Shown here: positions 8,446-18,549 of the stretch, one piece after another
How the letters are laid out: the number at the start of each line of letters is the position of its first letter
How positions within the stretch are numbered: position 1 is the first letter of the stretch
Origin: Roseovarius indicus
GTDB taxonomy: Bacteria > Pseudomonadota > Alphaproteobacteria > Rhodobacterales > Rhodobacteraceae
NCBI RefSeq assembly: GCF_008728195.1
Contig: NZ_CP031598.1
Span: 3,720,001 to 3,784,000 of the forward strand
Direction: 5' to 3'
Length of the DNA stretch: 64,000 bases
Made by a program: the position numbers and the translations under genes
Notes under the pieces: model-generated
Seen by the model: the letters and a program-made list of their open reading frames with translations, nothing else
Databases searched by the model: none
Told to the model about the DNA's origin: nothing

Positions 8446-10599
8446 ATGGCCAGACGCCCCCTCTTCGCCGTGCTGCTTGGCGGTACCGCACTTATCTCCG
8501 CAACATCGGCCCTCGCGCAGGATGGCCTTGGCTATGACCTGGGCACGCTTGTGCTTTACGGCGAGCGGTCGACCGACGACCCGGGCCGGAGCAACGCGAG
8601 CGTCGCGGTGGCCGAGGCGGAAGAGCTCGACTCTCCGACCATCGAGTCGTGGGAGGACAGTTTCCGCCGCATGGCGAACGTCAATCGCGGCGATTTCAAT
8701 GAAAGCGGGTTCGTGATCCGGGGTATCAATTCCGAGGGCCTGACGCCGGGCGGGCTGGGGGCGCCGCTGGCGTCGTTCTATATCGACGGGGTGCAGCAGA
8801 CCGTCGAGGGCACGCGCCGTGGCTTCCGCGGGACGTTCGACGTGGAGCAGGTGGAGGTCTATCGCGGGCCGCAATCGACCTTGCAGGGGCGCAGCGCGCT
8901 GGCCGGTGCGATCTACCTGCGCACCGTCGATCCGACCTTCGAGAAATCCATGAAGGTGCAGCTGACCTATGGCGAGGACAACCGCCGGCAGGTGGGCATC
9001 GCCTATGGCAACAAGCTGAGCGACAACCTGGCCTTCCGGGTGAGCGGGGAGTGGTCGAGCAAGGATACCGACCTGAATTATCCCTCCTACCAGCGGTTCG
9101 TGCGGTGGGACGATTACAAGACAGACGATTACTACAACGTGCGGGGCAAGCTGTTGTGGCTGCCGACGGGCGAGGACACGACGAAGGTGCTGCTGAGCTA
9201 TTCGCATTCCTTCGAGAGCCCGACGGATGACAATATCGCGGGGATCAACTGGTCGTCGTCGTCACCCGGCTATGGCGCCGAGCGGGGCGATGTCTGGGGC
9301 ACGATCCGGCCCGACGTGGTGGCGGGTATCCCGCTGCCGCCGGCCTTTACGGAATTCCCGGTCTTCCAGGATGTGCGGGAGACGACGGTCGACAATTTTG
9401 GTGTCGAGATCACCCACGAGTTTTCGAATGCGCTGACCCTGACCGCGATGACCGGCTGGAGCCGGTCGGTGACCGACCGCCATTCGATCAACGAGGGCAC
9501 GCCGGGCGAGTTCATGGTGACCGATGGCGAGTTCGAGCAGGAGATCCTGTCGCAGGAGATCCGGCTCAACTTCGACAACGGGCCGCTGCGCTGGGTGGCG
9601 GGGGCCTATTTCTCGCAGGAGGAGCAGGAGGCGTTCCGCAACCAGACGATCCTGTCCTTCGATGCCAGCCGCAACTCGGCCAGCATCACGAATATCGCCG
9701 GGTTCGGCGAGGTGTCCTATGAATTCGCGCCGGGCTGGCGCGGGATCGTGGGGGCGCGCGTCGATTACATCGACCAGGAGCAGCGGGCCTTCTTCGCGTC
9801 GAACGGCGTGGTGACGACGAACACGGTGAACAGCTTCGACGACACGGTCGTGCTGCCGAAGGTGGGGATCGAGTACAGCTTCTCGGAGACGCAACGCTTC
9901 GCCCTGACCTACCAGGAAGGGTACCGGCCCGGCGGTTCGGGCATCCAGTCGAACAACGGGGCGCTGTTCACCTATGACGCCGAGCGGGCCAAGAATTACG
10001 AGCTGTCCTGGCGCGGGCAGTTCCTGCAGGACAGCCTGACGGTCGGCGCGAACCTGTTCTTCCAGGACTGGGACAACCAGCAGGTCGAGGTTTACGCGAC
10101 TGCCGGCGACCCGACCTCGGCTTTCGTGGCCAATGCGGGGCGGTCGGAATCCTATGGCGCCGAGATCGAGATTGCCTATGAGCCGACCGCCAGGCTGGAG
10201 GTCTATGGCTCGGTCGGGCTGCTGGAGACGGAGTTCAAGAATTTCACCGTGGGCGGGATCAACTATTCCGGCCTGCCCTTCCCCGGCGCGCCGGAATCGA
10301 ATGTCGCCGTCGGCTTCCGCTGGGGGGCCGAGACGGGCTGGTTTGCCAATGGGAACGTGAATTACATGGGCCGGTCGATGTCGCGGATCGAACAGGGCGT
10401 GGCGCGGCCGCTGACGATGGATGACTACACCACCGTCGACGTGAGCTTTGGCTACGGGTTCGACAGCGGTGCGCGGGTCACGGCCTATGCCACCAACCTG
10501 CTGGACGAGGAATATTTCCTTTACGAGTCGAGCCCCGGCGGGCTTGCCACGCTGGGCGACCGGCGCGAGATCGGGCTTCGGCTCGACTATACGTTCTGA
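8446..10599 (+). CDS. TonB-dependent outer-membrane receptor
   Basis: A complete 717-residue receptor. A signal peptide of about 24 residues ends at ALAQD. The plug contains FVIRGINSEG and VYRGPQSTLQGRSALAG, and the C-terminus ends on the barrel motif LDYTF with a final aromatic residue. The ATG at 8446 has AAGGAAGGCAAAGG just upstream. The plug sequence differs from the receptor at the left edge and lacks the VPQSV motif, so it probably recognises another siderophore. It sits between the importer operon and the siderophore-interacting protein, which supports a role in the same uptake path. Confidence 0.93.
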   Translation: MARRPLFAVLLGGTALISATSALAQDGLGYDLGTLVLYGERSTDDPGRSNASVAVAEAEELDSPTIESWEDSFRRMANVNRGDFNESGFVIRGINSEGLTPGGLGAPLASFYIDGVQQTVEGTRRGFRGTFDVEQVEVYRGPQSTLQGRSALAGAIYLRTVDPTFEKSMKVQLTYGEDNRRQVGIAYGNKLSDNLAFRVSGEWSSKDTDLNYPSYQRFVRWDDYKTDDYYNVRGKLLWLPTGEDTTKVLLSYSHSFESPTDDNIAGINWSSSSPGYGAERGDVWGTIRPDVVAGIPLPPAFTEFPVFQDVRETTVDNFGVEITHEFSNALTLTAMTGWSRSVTDRHSINEGTPGEFMVTDGEFEQEILSQEIRLNFDNGPLRWVAGAYFSQEEQEAFRNQTILSFDASRNSASITNIAGFGEVSYEFAPGWRGIVGARVDYIDQEQRAFFASNGVVTTNTVNSFDDTVVLPKVGIEYSFSETQRFALTYQEGYRPGGSGIQSNNGALFTYDAERAKNYELSWRGQFLQDSLTVGANLFFQDWDNQQVEVYATAGDPTSAFVANAGRSESYGAEIEIAYEPTARLEVYGSVGLLETEFKNFTVGGINYSGLPFPGAPESNVAVGFRWGAETGWFANGNVNYMGRSMSRIEQGVARPLTMDDYTTVDVSFGYGFDSGARVTAYATNLLDEEYFLYESSPGGLATLGDRREIGLRLDYTF

Positions 10600-10623
10600 G
10601 CGCTGTCGGGCGAGGGTAAGGCC

Positions 10624-11625
10624 ATGGCACACAGCTCTGTCGCGTTGCTCGACATGCCCGCCGGCCGGGCGGTGGACGGGTTCGAAGCCACCGCCAACAC
10701 GCTCGGCCTGATGGCCGAGCGGCAGGGCGATACGCTGCGGGTGAGCCTGCGCCTTGGCACGGTGGACGTGGCGGGCGATGGCGCCCGCACGCGGATCAGC
10801 ATTGCCTCGGAGACGGCCGCGCAGCTGCAAAGCCTGCGCGACCTGCTGGCGCTCAGGCTGTCTCAGCGTGGGCTGCACCTTGCCTGGCAGGAGCATGCGA
10901 AGGGCCGCCCCGCCAATATGAGCCTGGCCCGGGTGGAAGGGATCGAGCGGATCTCGCCGTCTTACATGCGGGTCACGATCACCGGGCCCGACCTGGGGCG
11001 GTTTGCGAGGGGCGGCATGCATTTCCGCCTGCTCTTCGGGCCCGAAGGGGCCGGATGGCCCGAGCTGGACGCCGGGGGGCTGACGCAATGGCCGGGGGGC
11101 GTGGAGGCGTGGCACCGGCCGGTTTACACCACGCGGCAGATCGACCGGATGGAGGGGGACGCGGCGCGGATCGTGTTCGACGTCTTCCTGCATGAGAGCG
11201 GCCGGGTGACCGAATGGATTCTGACAGCCGGTATCGGCGAGGAGATTGCCCTGACCGGCCCCGTTGGAAGCGATCCGCCCAGTGCCGGGTGGATCGGAAT
11301 CGTGGCGGATGAGACCGCCGTGCCGGTCGCCGTGCGCATCCTGTCGGAGGTGCCGGCGTCGCAGAGGGGCCGCGCGGTGCTTTTCGTGCCGGAGGCGGAT
11401 GACATCCAGGAGATTGCGCATCCCGAGGGGTTTGACGTCGACTGGGTCGTGCGCGGTGCGGGTGTGTCACCGGTCACGGCGTGCCGGACGCTGCCCATCC
11501 CCCGGGACGACCGGTTCCTGTTCTTCGCGGCGGAACGCGCCGAGGCCGTATCGGTGCGCGAGACGCTGTCGGAGCTCGGGTTTTCGCGGAAGGAATTTCA
11601 GGCGGCAGCCTACTGGACCAGGTGA
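10624..11625 (+). CDS. Siderophore-interacting flavoreductase with N-terminal DUF2218-like domain
   Basis: A 333-residue protein. Residues from about 100 on match the SIP/ViuB family of FAD-dependent ferric-siderophore reductases: RISPSYMRVTITG, a FAD-binding region around HRPVYTTRQID, then GPVGSD and a C-terminal NAD(P)H-binding half ending AAYWTR. The first about 95 residues resemble DUF2218, a small domain often found beside or fused to SIPs, but lack its usual His-rich motif. It should release iron from imported siderophore by reduction in the cytoplasm. The gene starts 24 bp after the receptor and ends back to back with the next, convergent gene. Confidence 0.88.
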   Translation: MAHSSVALLDMPAGRAVDGFEATANTLGLMAERQGDTLRVSLRLGTVDVAGDGARTRISIASETAAQLQSLRDLLALRLSQRGLHLAWQEHAKGRPANMSLARVEGIERISPSYMRVTITGPDLGRFARGGMHFRLLFGPEGAGWPELDAGGLTQWPGGVEAWHRPVYTTRQIDRMEGDAARIVFDVFLHESGRVTEWILTAGIGEEIALTGPVGSDPPSAGWIGIVADETAVPVAVRILSEVPASQRGRAVLFVPEADDIQEIAHPEGFDVDWVVRGAGVSPVTACRTLPIPRDDRFLFFAAERAEAVSVRETLSELGFSRKEFQAAAYWTR

Positions 11626-12234
11626 TCAGCGCGCCTTTTTCAGCTTCGACACCACGCGCGGGTCGGCCACGACGCGAAGCGTGGCGGCGAGCACCAGTGC
11701 GCAGAGGGCGGTTTTCGAGATGGTTTCCATGGTGCCCTGGATCAGCAGGGCGTGAACCACGCTGCCCACCACGATGACCAGCGCGAGGCCCGTATGCCCG
11801 ATGCGCCAGACCCGCCAGCGCAGGCCGATGCGGCGGCGCAGGAGCGCCAGCAGCGCCGTGGCGAAGAGCGCCCACATGGCGACGACGCCCCAGGCCGAGA
11901 ACGGCGTGGGCGAGCGGAAGAGCAGCGCATCGACCACGTCGGGCGGGCTGGTGATCCAGAGGCCGATCACGTGCAGGATGACCGACAGGACGAGGGCCGC
12001 ACCGGTGACGCGATGCACCTTGCGACTGTCGGCGCCCCTGAGCCCCGGCAGGGAGCCGGCGGCCAGCAGGGGCTGGAGCAGCAGCAAGGTCATGCCCAGC
12101 ACCCCGGCGAAGCCCGCGACGATATAGACCGGCTGCCGCCACGCCAGAAGCGGGCTTTGCGCCGCCGCCGCGAGGGGGACGATCACGGCAGCCGCGAGGG
12201 CGGCCCAGACAAGCATCGGGCGGAGACGGGGCAT
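11626..12234 (-). CDS. Ferric-reductase-like transmembrane protein
   Basis: A 202-residue protein with about six membrane segments and histidines spaced as in heme-binding ferric reductase-like domains (KVHRVTG, ILHVIGLW, RIGHTGLA, VVHALL). No flavin or NAD domain is present, so it would be a membrane heme electron carrier needing a partner. It is followed, 20 bp upstream in its own direction, by a Tat-exported dioxygenase-like protein and then two c-type cytochromes. The stop codon abuts the stop of the convergent SIP gene with no gap. Function in iron reduction or extracytoplasmic redox chemistry is inferred from fold and neighbours. Confidence 0.82.
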   Translation of the reverse strand: MPRLRPMLVWAALAAAVIVPLAAAAQSPLLAWRQPVYIVAGFAGVLGMTLLLLQPLLAAGSLPGLRGADSRKVHRVTGAALVLSVILHVIGLWITSPPDVVDALLFRSPTPFSAWGVVAMWALFATALLALLRRRIGLRWRVWRIGHTGLALVIVVGSVVHALLIQGTMETISKTALCALVLAATLRVVADPRVVSKLKKAR

Positions 12235-12254
12235 GGGGTCAGGTCCGGACGGGC

Positions 12255-12743
12255 TCAGGCCGGTTGGAGGACGAAATGTGCCTCGAGGCTGGTGTCGCTG
12301 GCGCTGCTCATGATGGGGCGCAGGAAGACCGTCTGGAATTCCTCGCTGTCATAGGCGAGGTGGCCGTGCGGCTGGCCGAAGGCGGGCACGATCTGGGGCA
12401 TTTCCAGGCGGAATTCGCCGTTGGCATCTGTGAGCGTGGCGCCGTGGCTGGCCCAGTCGCGTTCATGGCCTTCCGTGGTGTGCGCCCAGATCTGGATGCG
12501 CTGGCCTTCGAGCGGGGCGCCGTCGCCGGCGCGGCGCACGGTGCCCGACATCCAGAAGCCGCCATTGCCGATGCGGTCGACGATGGGCGCGCCGGGGCGG
12601 TAGTTGTTCGAGCCGCCGCGCATCGAGGCGGTGGGCTCCAGCGCCTGTGCGTGGGCGGGGTAAAGCAGGCCCGTAGCGCCGGTCGCCAGCGCGGAGCCGC
12701 CGGTGGCAAGGAGGGTTCGGCGATTGATGAAGGCAGACGTCAT
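12255..12743 (-). CDS. Tat-exported intradiol-dioxygenase-like protein
   Basis: A 162-residue protein with a twin-arginine signal (NRRTLLATGGSALATG) at residues about 6-22, cut near AHAQA. The rest resembles the intradiol ring-cleavage dioxygenase fold: GTVRRAGDGAPLEGQRIQIW, TDANGEFRLEMP and a GHLAYD stretch. Only part of the usual two-Tyr/two-His iron ligand set is evident, so catalysis is uncertain. The ATG at 12743 is preferred over 12779 because it puts the RR motif near the N-terminus. It is adjacent to the ferric-reductase-like gene and probably co-transcribed. It may act in the periplasm on a catechol-like or other redox partner; this is inference. Confidence 0.75.
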   Translation of the reverse strand: MTSAFINRRTLLATGGSALATGATGLLYPAHAQALEPTASMRGGSNNYRPGAPIVDRIGNGGFWMSGTVRRAGDGAPLEGQRIQIWAHTTEGHERDWASHGATLTDANGEFRLEMPQIVPAFGQPHGHLAYDSEEFQTVFLRPIMSSASDTSLEAHFVLQPA

Positions 12744-12911
12744 TCGGATTGCTCCTTTCGTGCATTGGGTGCGCGACAAACGTCATGTATGTCGCCAAGC
12801 TTAACATTTCCAATTAGGGCGATGCCAGTGGCGCGTCGCGCCGAAAGGCCCGCGGGGCCGTGAACTTTGGTCAACAATTTCGTGAACGGCGGTTCGGTGG
12901 CGGACAAATGG

Positions 12912-13790
12912 TCAGGGAATGGCCAGAAGATAGGCGGCGATGGCCTCGCGGTCTTCCGCGGGGAGTTTCGAGATCGAGGCGATGACCTTGGTCATCTGGC
13001 CGCCGGCGCTGTCGTAATCCGGGGTGAAGCCGGTTTCGAGGTAATAGGCAATGTCGGTGGCCGACCAGCCCAGCTCGGCCGCGTTGATGGCGGGGATGGT
13101 GCCCTTGCCCGAGGGGTTGGGCGCACCTTGCATCCATCGCGACCGGTCGAGCCCGCCGGTGGCATCGCGGGGCGTGTGGCATTCGGCGCAATGGCCCAGC
13201 GCCTCGACCAGGTAGCGGCCGCGCCGGAGCTGGTCGCCCTCGGCCTTGGCCAGGTACCACGCGTCGGTCAGGTTGAGCCGTTTCCAGAGGCCGAGGCCGC
13301 GGCGGATGGTGAAGGGAAAGCCCAGCTCGTGCGGGGCGCTTTCGCGGTCGGAAACCGGCAGGGTGTCGAGGAACGCCTTCAGGTTGACGACGTCCTGTGC
13401 CGCCATCCGCCGGTAGGAGGTGTAGGGCAGCGAGGGGTAGAGATGCTGCCCGGATGGCGAGACGCCGGCGAGAAGGGCGTTGCCGAGGTCATGGGCCGAC
13501 CAGCCGGCGAGCCCCTCTTCGCCGGGCGAGATGTTGGGGGCGATGAAGGTGCCGAACGGGCTTTCCATGCGGTAGCCGCCGGAGAGGACCGGTGCGTCGC
13601 TGCTTTCGGCCTCGGGGTCGGTGTGGCAGGAGGCGCAGCCCGAGGCCCAGAACACGTCGCGCCCCGCCTCGGCGTTGCCGTCGAGGCCGGCGAAGGTGTC
13701 ATCCGGCAGGGTGCGGGGCATGGTCGCGAACCACGCCCCGACGCCCGCGAGGATCAGCAGGCCGGCAAGAAACAGGCCGAGTTTGCGCAT
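12912..13790 (-). CDS. Diheme cytochrome c
   Basis: A 292-residue cytochrome with an N-terminal membrane anchor or signal (residues 1-23) and two heme c sites: C52-A-S-C-H56 and C201-A-E-C-H205. It resembles the cytochrome subunits that accept electrons from membrane-bound alcohol or aldehyde dehydrogenases, but no such dehydrogenase is nearby. It is transcribed just after the cytochrome c' gene (40-bp gap) and is probably in the same operon. It should be a periplasmic or membrane-anchored electron carrier. Confidence 0.9.
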   Translation of the reverse strand: MRKLGLFLAGLLILAGVGAWFATMPRTLPDDTFAGLDGNAEAGRDVFWASGCASCHTDPEAESSDAPVLSGGYRMESPFGTFIAPNISPGEEGLAGWSAHDLGNALLAGVSPSGQHLYPSLPYTSYRRMAAQDVVNLKAFLDTLPVSDRESAPHELGFPFTIRRGLGLWKRLNLTDAWYLAKAEGDQLRRGRYLVEALGHCAECHTPRDATGGLDRSRWMQGAPNPSGKGTIPAINAAELGWSATDIAYYLETGFTPDYDSAGGQMTKVIASISKLPAEDREAIAAYLLAIP

Positions 13791-13830
13791 GGCTCACCCT
13801 ATCGCGTGTGGCACCGCCCGCTTGCGCGGG

Positions 13831-14313
13831 TCAGTCATCCAGGCGGAAATCCTCGTGGCATCCGCCGCAGGACTTGCCGACCGGGCCGATGGCGCCGCGC
13901 AGGGCGTCGAGCCCGTCGCCGGCCGCGGCCTGCATGTCGTCGGCCGCCGAGATCAGCGCCATCGCCTTGTCGCCGATATCGCTGCCCTCTTCCCAGATCG
14001 CGGGCAGGGCTTCGGTCGTGTCGCTGCCGAGGGTTTCGGCATCCGACCCCTGCGGCCAGAGGCGCGACTGGTCGAGCTTGGAGAGCGACGCGAGGTTGGT
14101 CGCGGCGGCGGTGGCGGCTTCGGCGTCATACTCGACCTCGCCTTTCGCCATGCTGCCGAGCAGGCCGATATTGAAGGCATAGAGGGTCATCTGGGATTGC
14201 CGGGCCTCGACGGCGGCCTGAATGGCCTTGTCGGTATTTTCCTGGCTGATGGCGTGGGTGGCGACAATGCCGGCGGCGGCAAGGCCGACGAAGAGACGAA
14301 TTCCATGTTTCAT
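13831..14313 (-). CDS. Cytochrome c' (class II cytochrome c)
   Basis: A 160-residue protein with a signal peptide of about 23 residues and a single heme motif at the extreme C-terminus, C149-GG-C152-H153, the hallmark of the four-helix-bundle cytochromes c'. The helical, Ala-rich body and the late heme site fit the class II family. Cytochromes c' bind NO and other gases; a role in electron transfer or NO protection is known for the family but not shown here. It is the first gene of a likely two-gene unit with the diheme cytochrome. Confidence 0.9.
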   Translation of the reverse strand: MKHGIRLFVGLAAAGIVATHAISQENTDKAIQAAVEARQSQMTLYAFNIGLLGSMAKGEVEYDAEAATAAATNLASLSKLDQSRLWPQGSDAETLGSDTTEALPAIWEEGSDIGDKAMALISAADDMQAAAGDGLDALRGAIGPVGKSCGGCHEDFRLDD

Positions 14314-14452
14314 ATAGGCTACTCCCGATCAAAGTTTTGCGGGGTCGAGCGTAACCGATGCCATGCCGTTTCGCGAAACGCCAAATTGGCGTTCCGATCA
14401 CATCCGCGTGCGCATCCACGTGCGCGCGGCAGCCCCGGCCGGTGGCCGGGGG

Positions 14453-15247
14453 TCAGTTGCCGGTGAAATCCGGGGCGCGCTTGTCGAGGAAGGCCTGCAT
14501 ACCCTCGGCCTTGTCCTCGGTCGCGAAGAGCAGCTGCACCGCCTTGCGTTCGAGCGCCAGCGCGGCGCCGAGGGGGACATCCATGCCGTGCAGGATGACT
14601 TCCTTGATCTGGGCCACCGCGATGGGCGGCATGGCGGCGATGTTGCGGGCCATGTCCATCGCCTCGGCCATGACCTTGTCGTCGTCGACCACCTTTGAGG
14701 CGAGGCCCATGTCCCAGGCCTCTTCGGCGTCGATCACCTCGCCCGTCAGGCACAGGCGCATGGCGCGGAACTTGCCGATCTCGCGCACCAGCCGCTGGGT
14801 GCCGCCGGCGCCGGGCATGATGCCGACGCGCACCTCGGGCTGGCCCAGCTTGGTGCTGCGGCCGATGATCGAGATGTCGCAGAGCAGCGCCAGCTCCAGC
14901 CCGCCGCCGAGAGCGTAGCCGTTCACCGCCGCGATCACCGGTACCGGGCAATCGGCCACGGCCGCCCAGAGGCGTTCGGTGTGGCGGTGGTACATCTCGA
15001 CCGCCGAGATCCGGGCCATGTCGGCGATGTCGGCGCCCGCGGCAAAGCTTGTCTCGTCGCCGGTCAGCACGACACAGCGGAGGTCATCCTGGTCGACGAG
15101 GCCGCGAAAGACCTGGGCCAGCTGCTTGCGGATTTCCAGGTCGAGCGCATTCTTCACGCTGGGCCGGTTGAGGCGCACGACGGCGACCCCCGGTTCGGGA
15201 TGTTCGAGAAGAACCATGTCTTCGGGCGGGCCGGATTGTTCTGTCAT
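14453..15247 (-). CDS. Enoyl-CoA hydratase/isomerase family protein
   Basis: A 264-residue crotonase-fold enzyme. The oxyanion-hole segments FAAGADIADM and NGYALGGGLELAL are intact, and a Glu lies in the expected catalytic region near PEVRVGIMPGAGG. The ATG at 15247 is preferred because AGGAG lies about six bases upstream; a GTG at 15253 is too close to it. It should hydrate trans-2-enoyl-CoA or act as an isomerase in acyl-CoA breakdown. It lies downstream of a second crotonase and an acyl-CoA ligase on the same strand, with a hairpin in between. Confidence 0.92.
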   Translation of the reverse strand: MTEQSGPPEDMVLLEHPEPGVAVVRLNRPSVKNALDLEIRKQLAQVFRGLVDQDDLRCVVLTGDETSFAAGADIADMARISAVEMYHRHTERLWAAVADCPVPVIAAVNGYALGGGLELALLCDISIIGRSTKLGQPEVRVGIMPGAGGTQRLVREIGKFRAMRLCLTGEVIDAEEAWDMGLASKVVDDDKVMAEAMDMARNIAAMPPIAVAQIKEVILHGMDVPLGAALALERKAVQLLFATEDKAEGMQAFLDKRAPDFTGN

Positions 15248-15273
15248 CGTCACTCCTGCTTGAGCGCGTGAAG

Positions 15274-15297
15274 GCCCCGGCCCTCATCGGCCGGGGC
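15274..15297. terminator. GC-rich hairpin between the two enoyl-CoA hydratase genes
   Basis: A perfect 9-bp stem (GCCCCGGCC / GGCCGGGGC) with a 6-base loop lies in the 71-bp gap between the crotonase genes. There is no U-run on either strand. It may attenuate transcription or stabilise the upstream mRNA segment rather than fully terminate. Confidence 0.55.
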
Positions 15298-15318
15298 GGT
15301 GTCGGGGCCGTCTTGGGG

Positions 15319-16124
<806 letters not shown>

Positions 16125-16128
<4 letters not shown>

Positions 16129-17651
16129 ATCTTCTTCTCCCTGCCTTTCCAGAATGGCTCTTTGAGGATGTTCTTCTGTATCTTGCCGATGGGCGTTTTC
16201 GGGAAATCCTCGACGAATTCCACGTGGCGGGGGCGCTTGAAGCGGGCGAGCCGCTCGGCGCAGTGCTCCACCAGGGTGTCCTCGTCGAGGGTCTCGCCCG
16301 CCTTCAGCATGACGAAGGCCGCCGGCACCTCGCCCCACTTGTCGTCGGGGATGCCGAAGACGGCGCATTCGGCCACTTCGTCGCGGTCATAGATGACGTC
16401 TTCGATTTCCTTGGGATAGACGTTCTCGCCGCCGGAAATGATCATGTCCTTCGAGCGGTCGATCAGGGTGATGAACCCCTCTTCGTCGATCGTGCCCACG
16501 TCGCCCGTGAGCGCCCAGCCGTTCTGCCAGAACTTGGCGGTCTGCTCGGGCTCGTTGTAGTATTCGAGCATGACGTTGTCGCCGCGCGAGGCGATTTCGC
16601 CGATCTCGCCGGGGGCGACCTTGTTGCCGTTCTGGTCGATGACGCCCACGTCGACATTGTAGCATTGGCGGCCCACGGACCCGAGTTTTTCGGGCAGGTA
16701 CCAGGCGCGGAGCGAGGTGAGCACGCCCATCTCGGACTGGCCGTAGATCTGGGTGATGGCGAGGTTCGGCAGTTTCTCCATCAGCTCGGATTGCACCCAG
16801 TCGGGCATGGGGGCGCCGGCGAAGGAGACCTTGCGCCAGGTGGCGTAGTTGGCGGCGTCGAAGCCCGGGTCGCTGACGACCATAGAAAGCTGGGTGGGCA
16901 CGGCGAAGAGCGCGGTCATGCCGGTTTCCTTCGCCATGGCGGCGAAATCCTCGACCGTCCACTTGCTAAGAAGCGTCGTGGTGGCGCCGGCGAGGATGGC
17001 GGGCTGGAACATGATGTTGAGGGCCGCCACGTGGAAGAGCGGCGTGACGATGCCGACGATGTCGCGCTCGTCGATGGCTTCCTCGACCATCACGGTGTGG
17101 GCGGTGATGTTGCGGTTGCGGTGACTGCAGAGCACGCCTTTGGGCCGGCCGGTGGTGCCGCCCGTGTAGGTCATGCAGAACGGGTCATCCTCGTCGATGG
17201 CGACGTCAGGATAATGCTCACCGCCCTTGGCGATGAAGCTCTCGAATGTCTCGTCGCCGCCCTCGCCGATGCAGACCAGTTTCTTCAGCTTCGGCAGCCT
17301 GTCCTTAACCGCGTCGACCTTTTCGGCGAACATGTCTTCGTAAACGAGACATTCCACGTCGGCCTTGTCGAGCACGTAGGCCAGCTCGTCGGGCGCATAG
17401 AGCACCGAAATGTTTACCATCACGCAACCGGACCGCGCGATGCCGAAGAACGCAACACCGTATTCGGTGCGGTTGCGGGAGATCATGCCGACCTTGGTGC
17501 CCTTCTTCAGCCCGTCGTCAATGAGCCGGTTTGCAAGGCGGTTGGCCGCAATATCGAGCTCGGCATAGGACGTGGAGTGGCCCTGCCAGAGAATGGCCGG
17601 CTTTTTCGGAAACCGCTCGGCCGAGCGGCGGAGCATATCACCTGTCAGCAT
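16125..17651 (-). CDS. Acyl-CoA synthetase / AMP-dependent CoA ligase
   Basis: A 508-residue ANL-superfamily ligase that adenylates a carboxylic acid and transfers it to CoA. The A3 loop [11 protein letters not shown] is at residues 162-172; further on are QIYGQSEMG (A5), the hinge region [12 protein letters not shown] and [16 protein letters not shown], and the C-terminal catalytic Lys in PIGKIQKN. The ATG at 17651 has AGGGAGGAAAAC upstream; the 17696 start is within the divergent promoter. It heads the ligase-crotonase-crotonase operon, divergent from iclR. The substrate is unknown: a medium-chain, aromatic or alicyclic acid would fit. Confidence 0.93.
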
Positions 17652-17740
17652 GTTTTCCTCCCTTTGGTCGGCGGGGTGTGCCGATGGTCTCGACATGTCC
17701 CGAAGGAGGCGGTAAACGCAATGGGAAATTGCAGAAATCT

Positions 17741-17757
17741 ATTCCGCAGAGCGGAAT
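17741..17757. promoter_or_regulatory. IclR-type operator palindrome between acyl-CoA ligase and iclR
   Basis: ATTCCGC-AGA-GCGGAAT is a perfect 7+7 bp inverted repeat in the 128-bp gap between the divergent ligase (start 17651) and iclR (start 17780) genes. The size and TTCCGC/GCGGAA arms match what IclR-family regulators bind. A near-identical palindrome precedes the TRAP operon at 22298-22312. Confidence 0.75.
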
Positions 17758-17779
17758 ACCACAGCGGGAGAGTTTCGGC

Positions 17780-18520
17780 ATGGTACAAGGCGACCGACAG
17801 TTCGTGGATGCACTGGCACGGGGGCTGGCGATCCTCGAATGTCTGTCTCGGTCGCACCAGCCGATCGGCAATCGCGCCATCTCGGATGCGGTCGGGCTGG
17901 CGCCCTCGACGGTGAGCCGGCTGACCCACACGCTGAGCGTTCTGGGCTATATCCGCCCCACCGGCACCGGCCGCGCCTACGAGCTGACGCCGAAGAGCCT
18001 GACGCTGGGCTACCCGGTTCTGGCCGGGCTGAACCTGCGCGACAGGGCCCGGCCGCACCTGGAGGCGCTGAGCCGGAAGACGGGCGAGACCGCGGCGCTG
18101 GCGATCCGGGACGGGATGTACTGCACCTTCGTGGCGGTGGTTCAGGGCACCAACATGGTGTCGGTGCGGCTGGCCACCGGCGGGCGGCTGAGGATGCAGG
18201 TCTCGGCGGCGGGGATCGCGCTGATCGCCGCGCTGCCGGTGCAGGAGCGCCGGGCGCTGGCGGGGCGGCTGCGGGCCGACCTGACGCGGCGGGGCGAGTC
18301 GACGGAAGAGTTCGACAGCGCCCTCGATGCCTGCCTTGCGAACGGCTTCGCGACGATCCGGAACTCGTGGAAGGAGGGGATCGGCGGGGTTGCCGTGCCG
18401 ATCAGCTTCCAGGACGAGACGGCGGCGCTGACCATTCCCGTGGCCACCGGCAGCGTCAGCGAGGCGCAGATGCGGGGCGAGATTGCCGAGCTGCTGATGC
18501 ACGAGGCCAACGCGTTCTGA
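17780..18520 (+). CDS. IclR-family transcriptional regulator
   Basis: A 246-residue regulator with an N-terminal winged helix-turn-helix (ARGLAILECLSRSHQPIGNR, then AVGLAPSTVSRLTHTLSVLGYI) and a C-terminal GAF-like effector domain from about residue 80 (LEALSRKTGETAALAIRDG; RNSWKEGIGGVAVPI). The ATG at 17780 gives the standard length and places the HTH near residue 20-75; a longer open frame upstream would run through the operator. It is divergent from the ligase operon and convergent with the SDR of the TRAP operon. Shared palindromes suggest it controls both and itself. Confidence 0.93.
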   Translation: MVQGDRQFVDALARGLAILECLSRSHQPIGNRAISDAVGLAPSTVSRLTHTLSVLGYIRPTGTGRAYELTPKSLTLGYPVLAGLNLRDRARPHLEALSRKTGETAALAIRDGMYCTFVAVVQGTNMVSVRLATGGRLRMQVSAAGIALIAALPVQERRALAGRLRADLTRRGESTEEFDSALDACLANGFATIRNSWKEGIGGVAVPISFQDETAALTIPVATGSVSEAQMRGEIAELLMHEANAF

Positions 18521-18549
18521 GCGGCGGCGGGCGGCGCCGCGCCGGCGGA

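Noticed and set aside
9262..11421. 719-codon open frame on the minus strand opposite the TonB receptor and SIP
   Set aside because: It mirrors two clear plus-strand genes, is rich in Arg, His, Pro and Gln, and has no family features.
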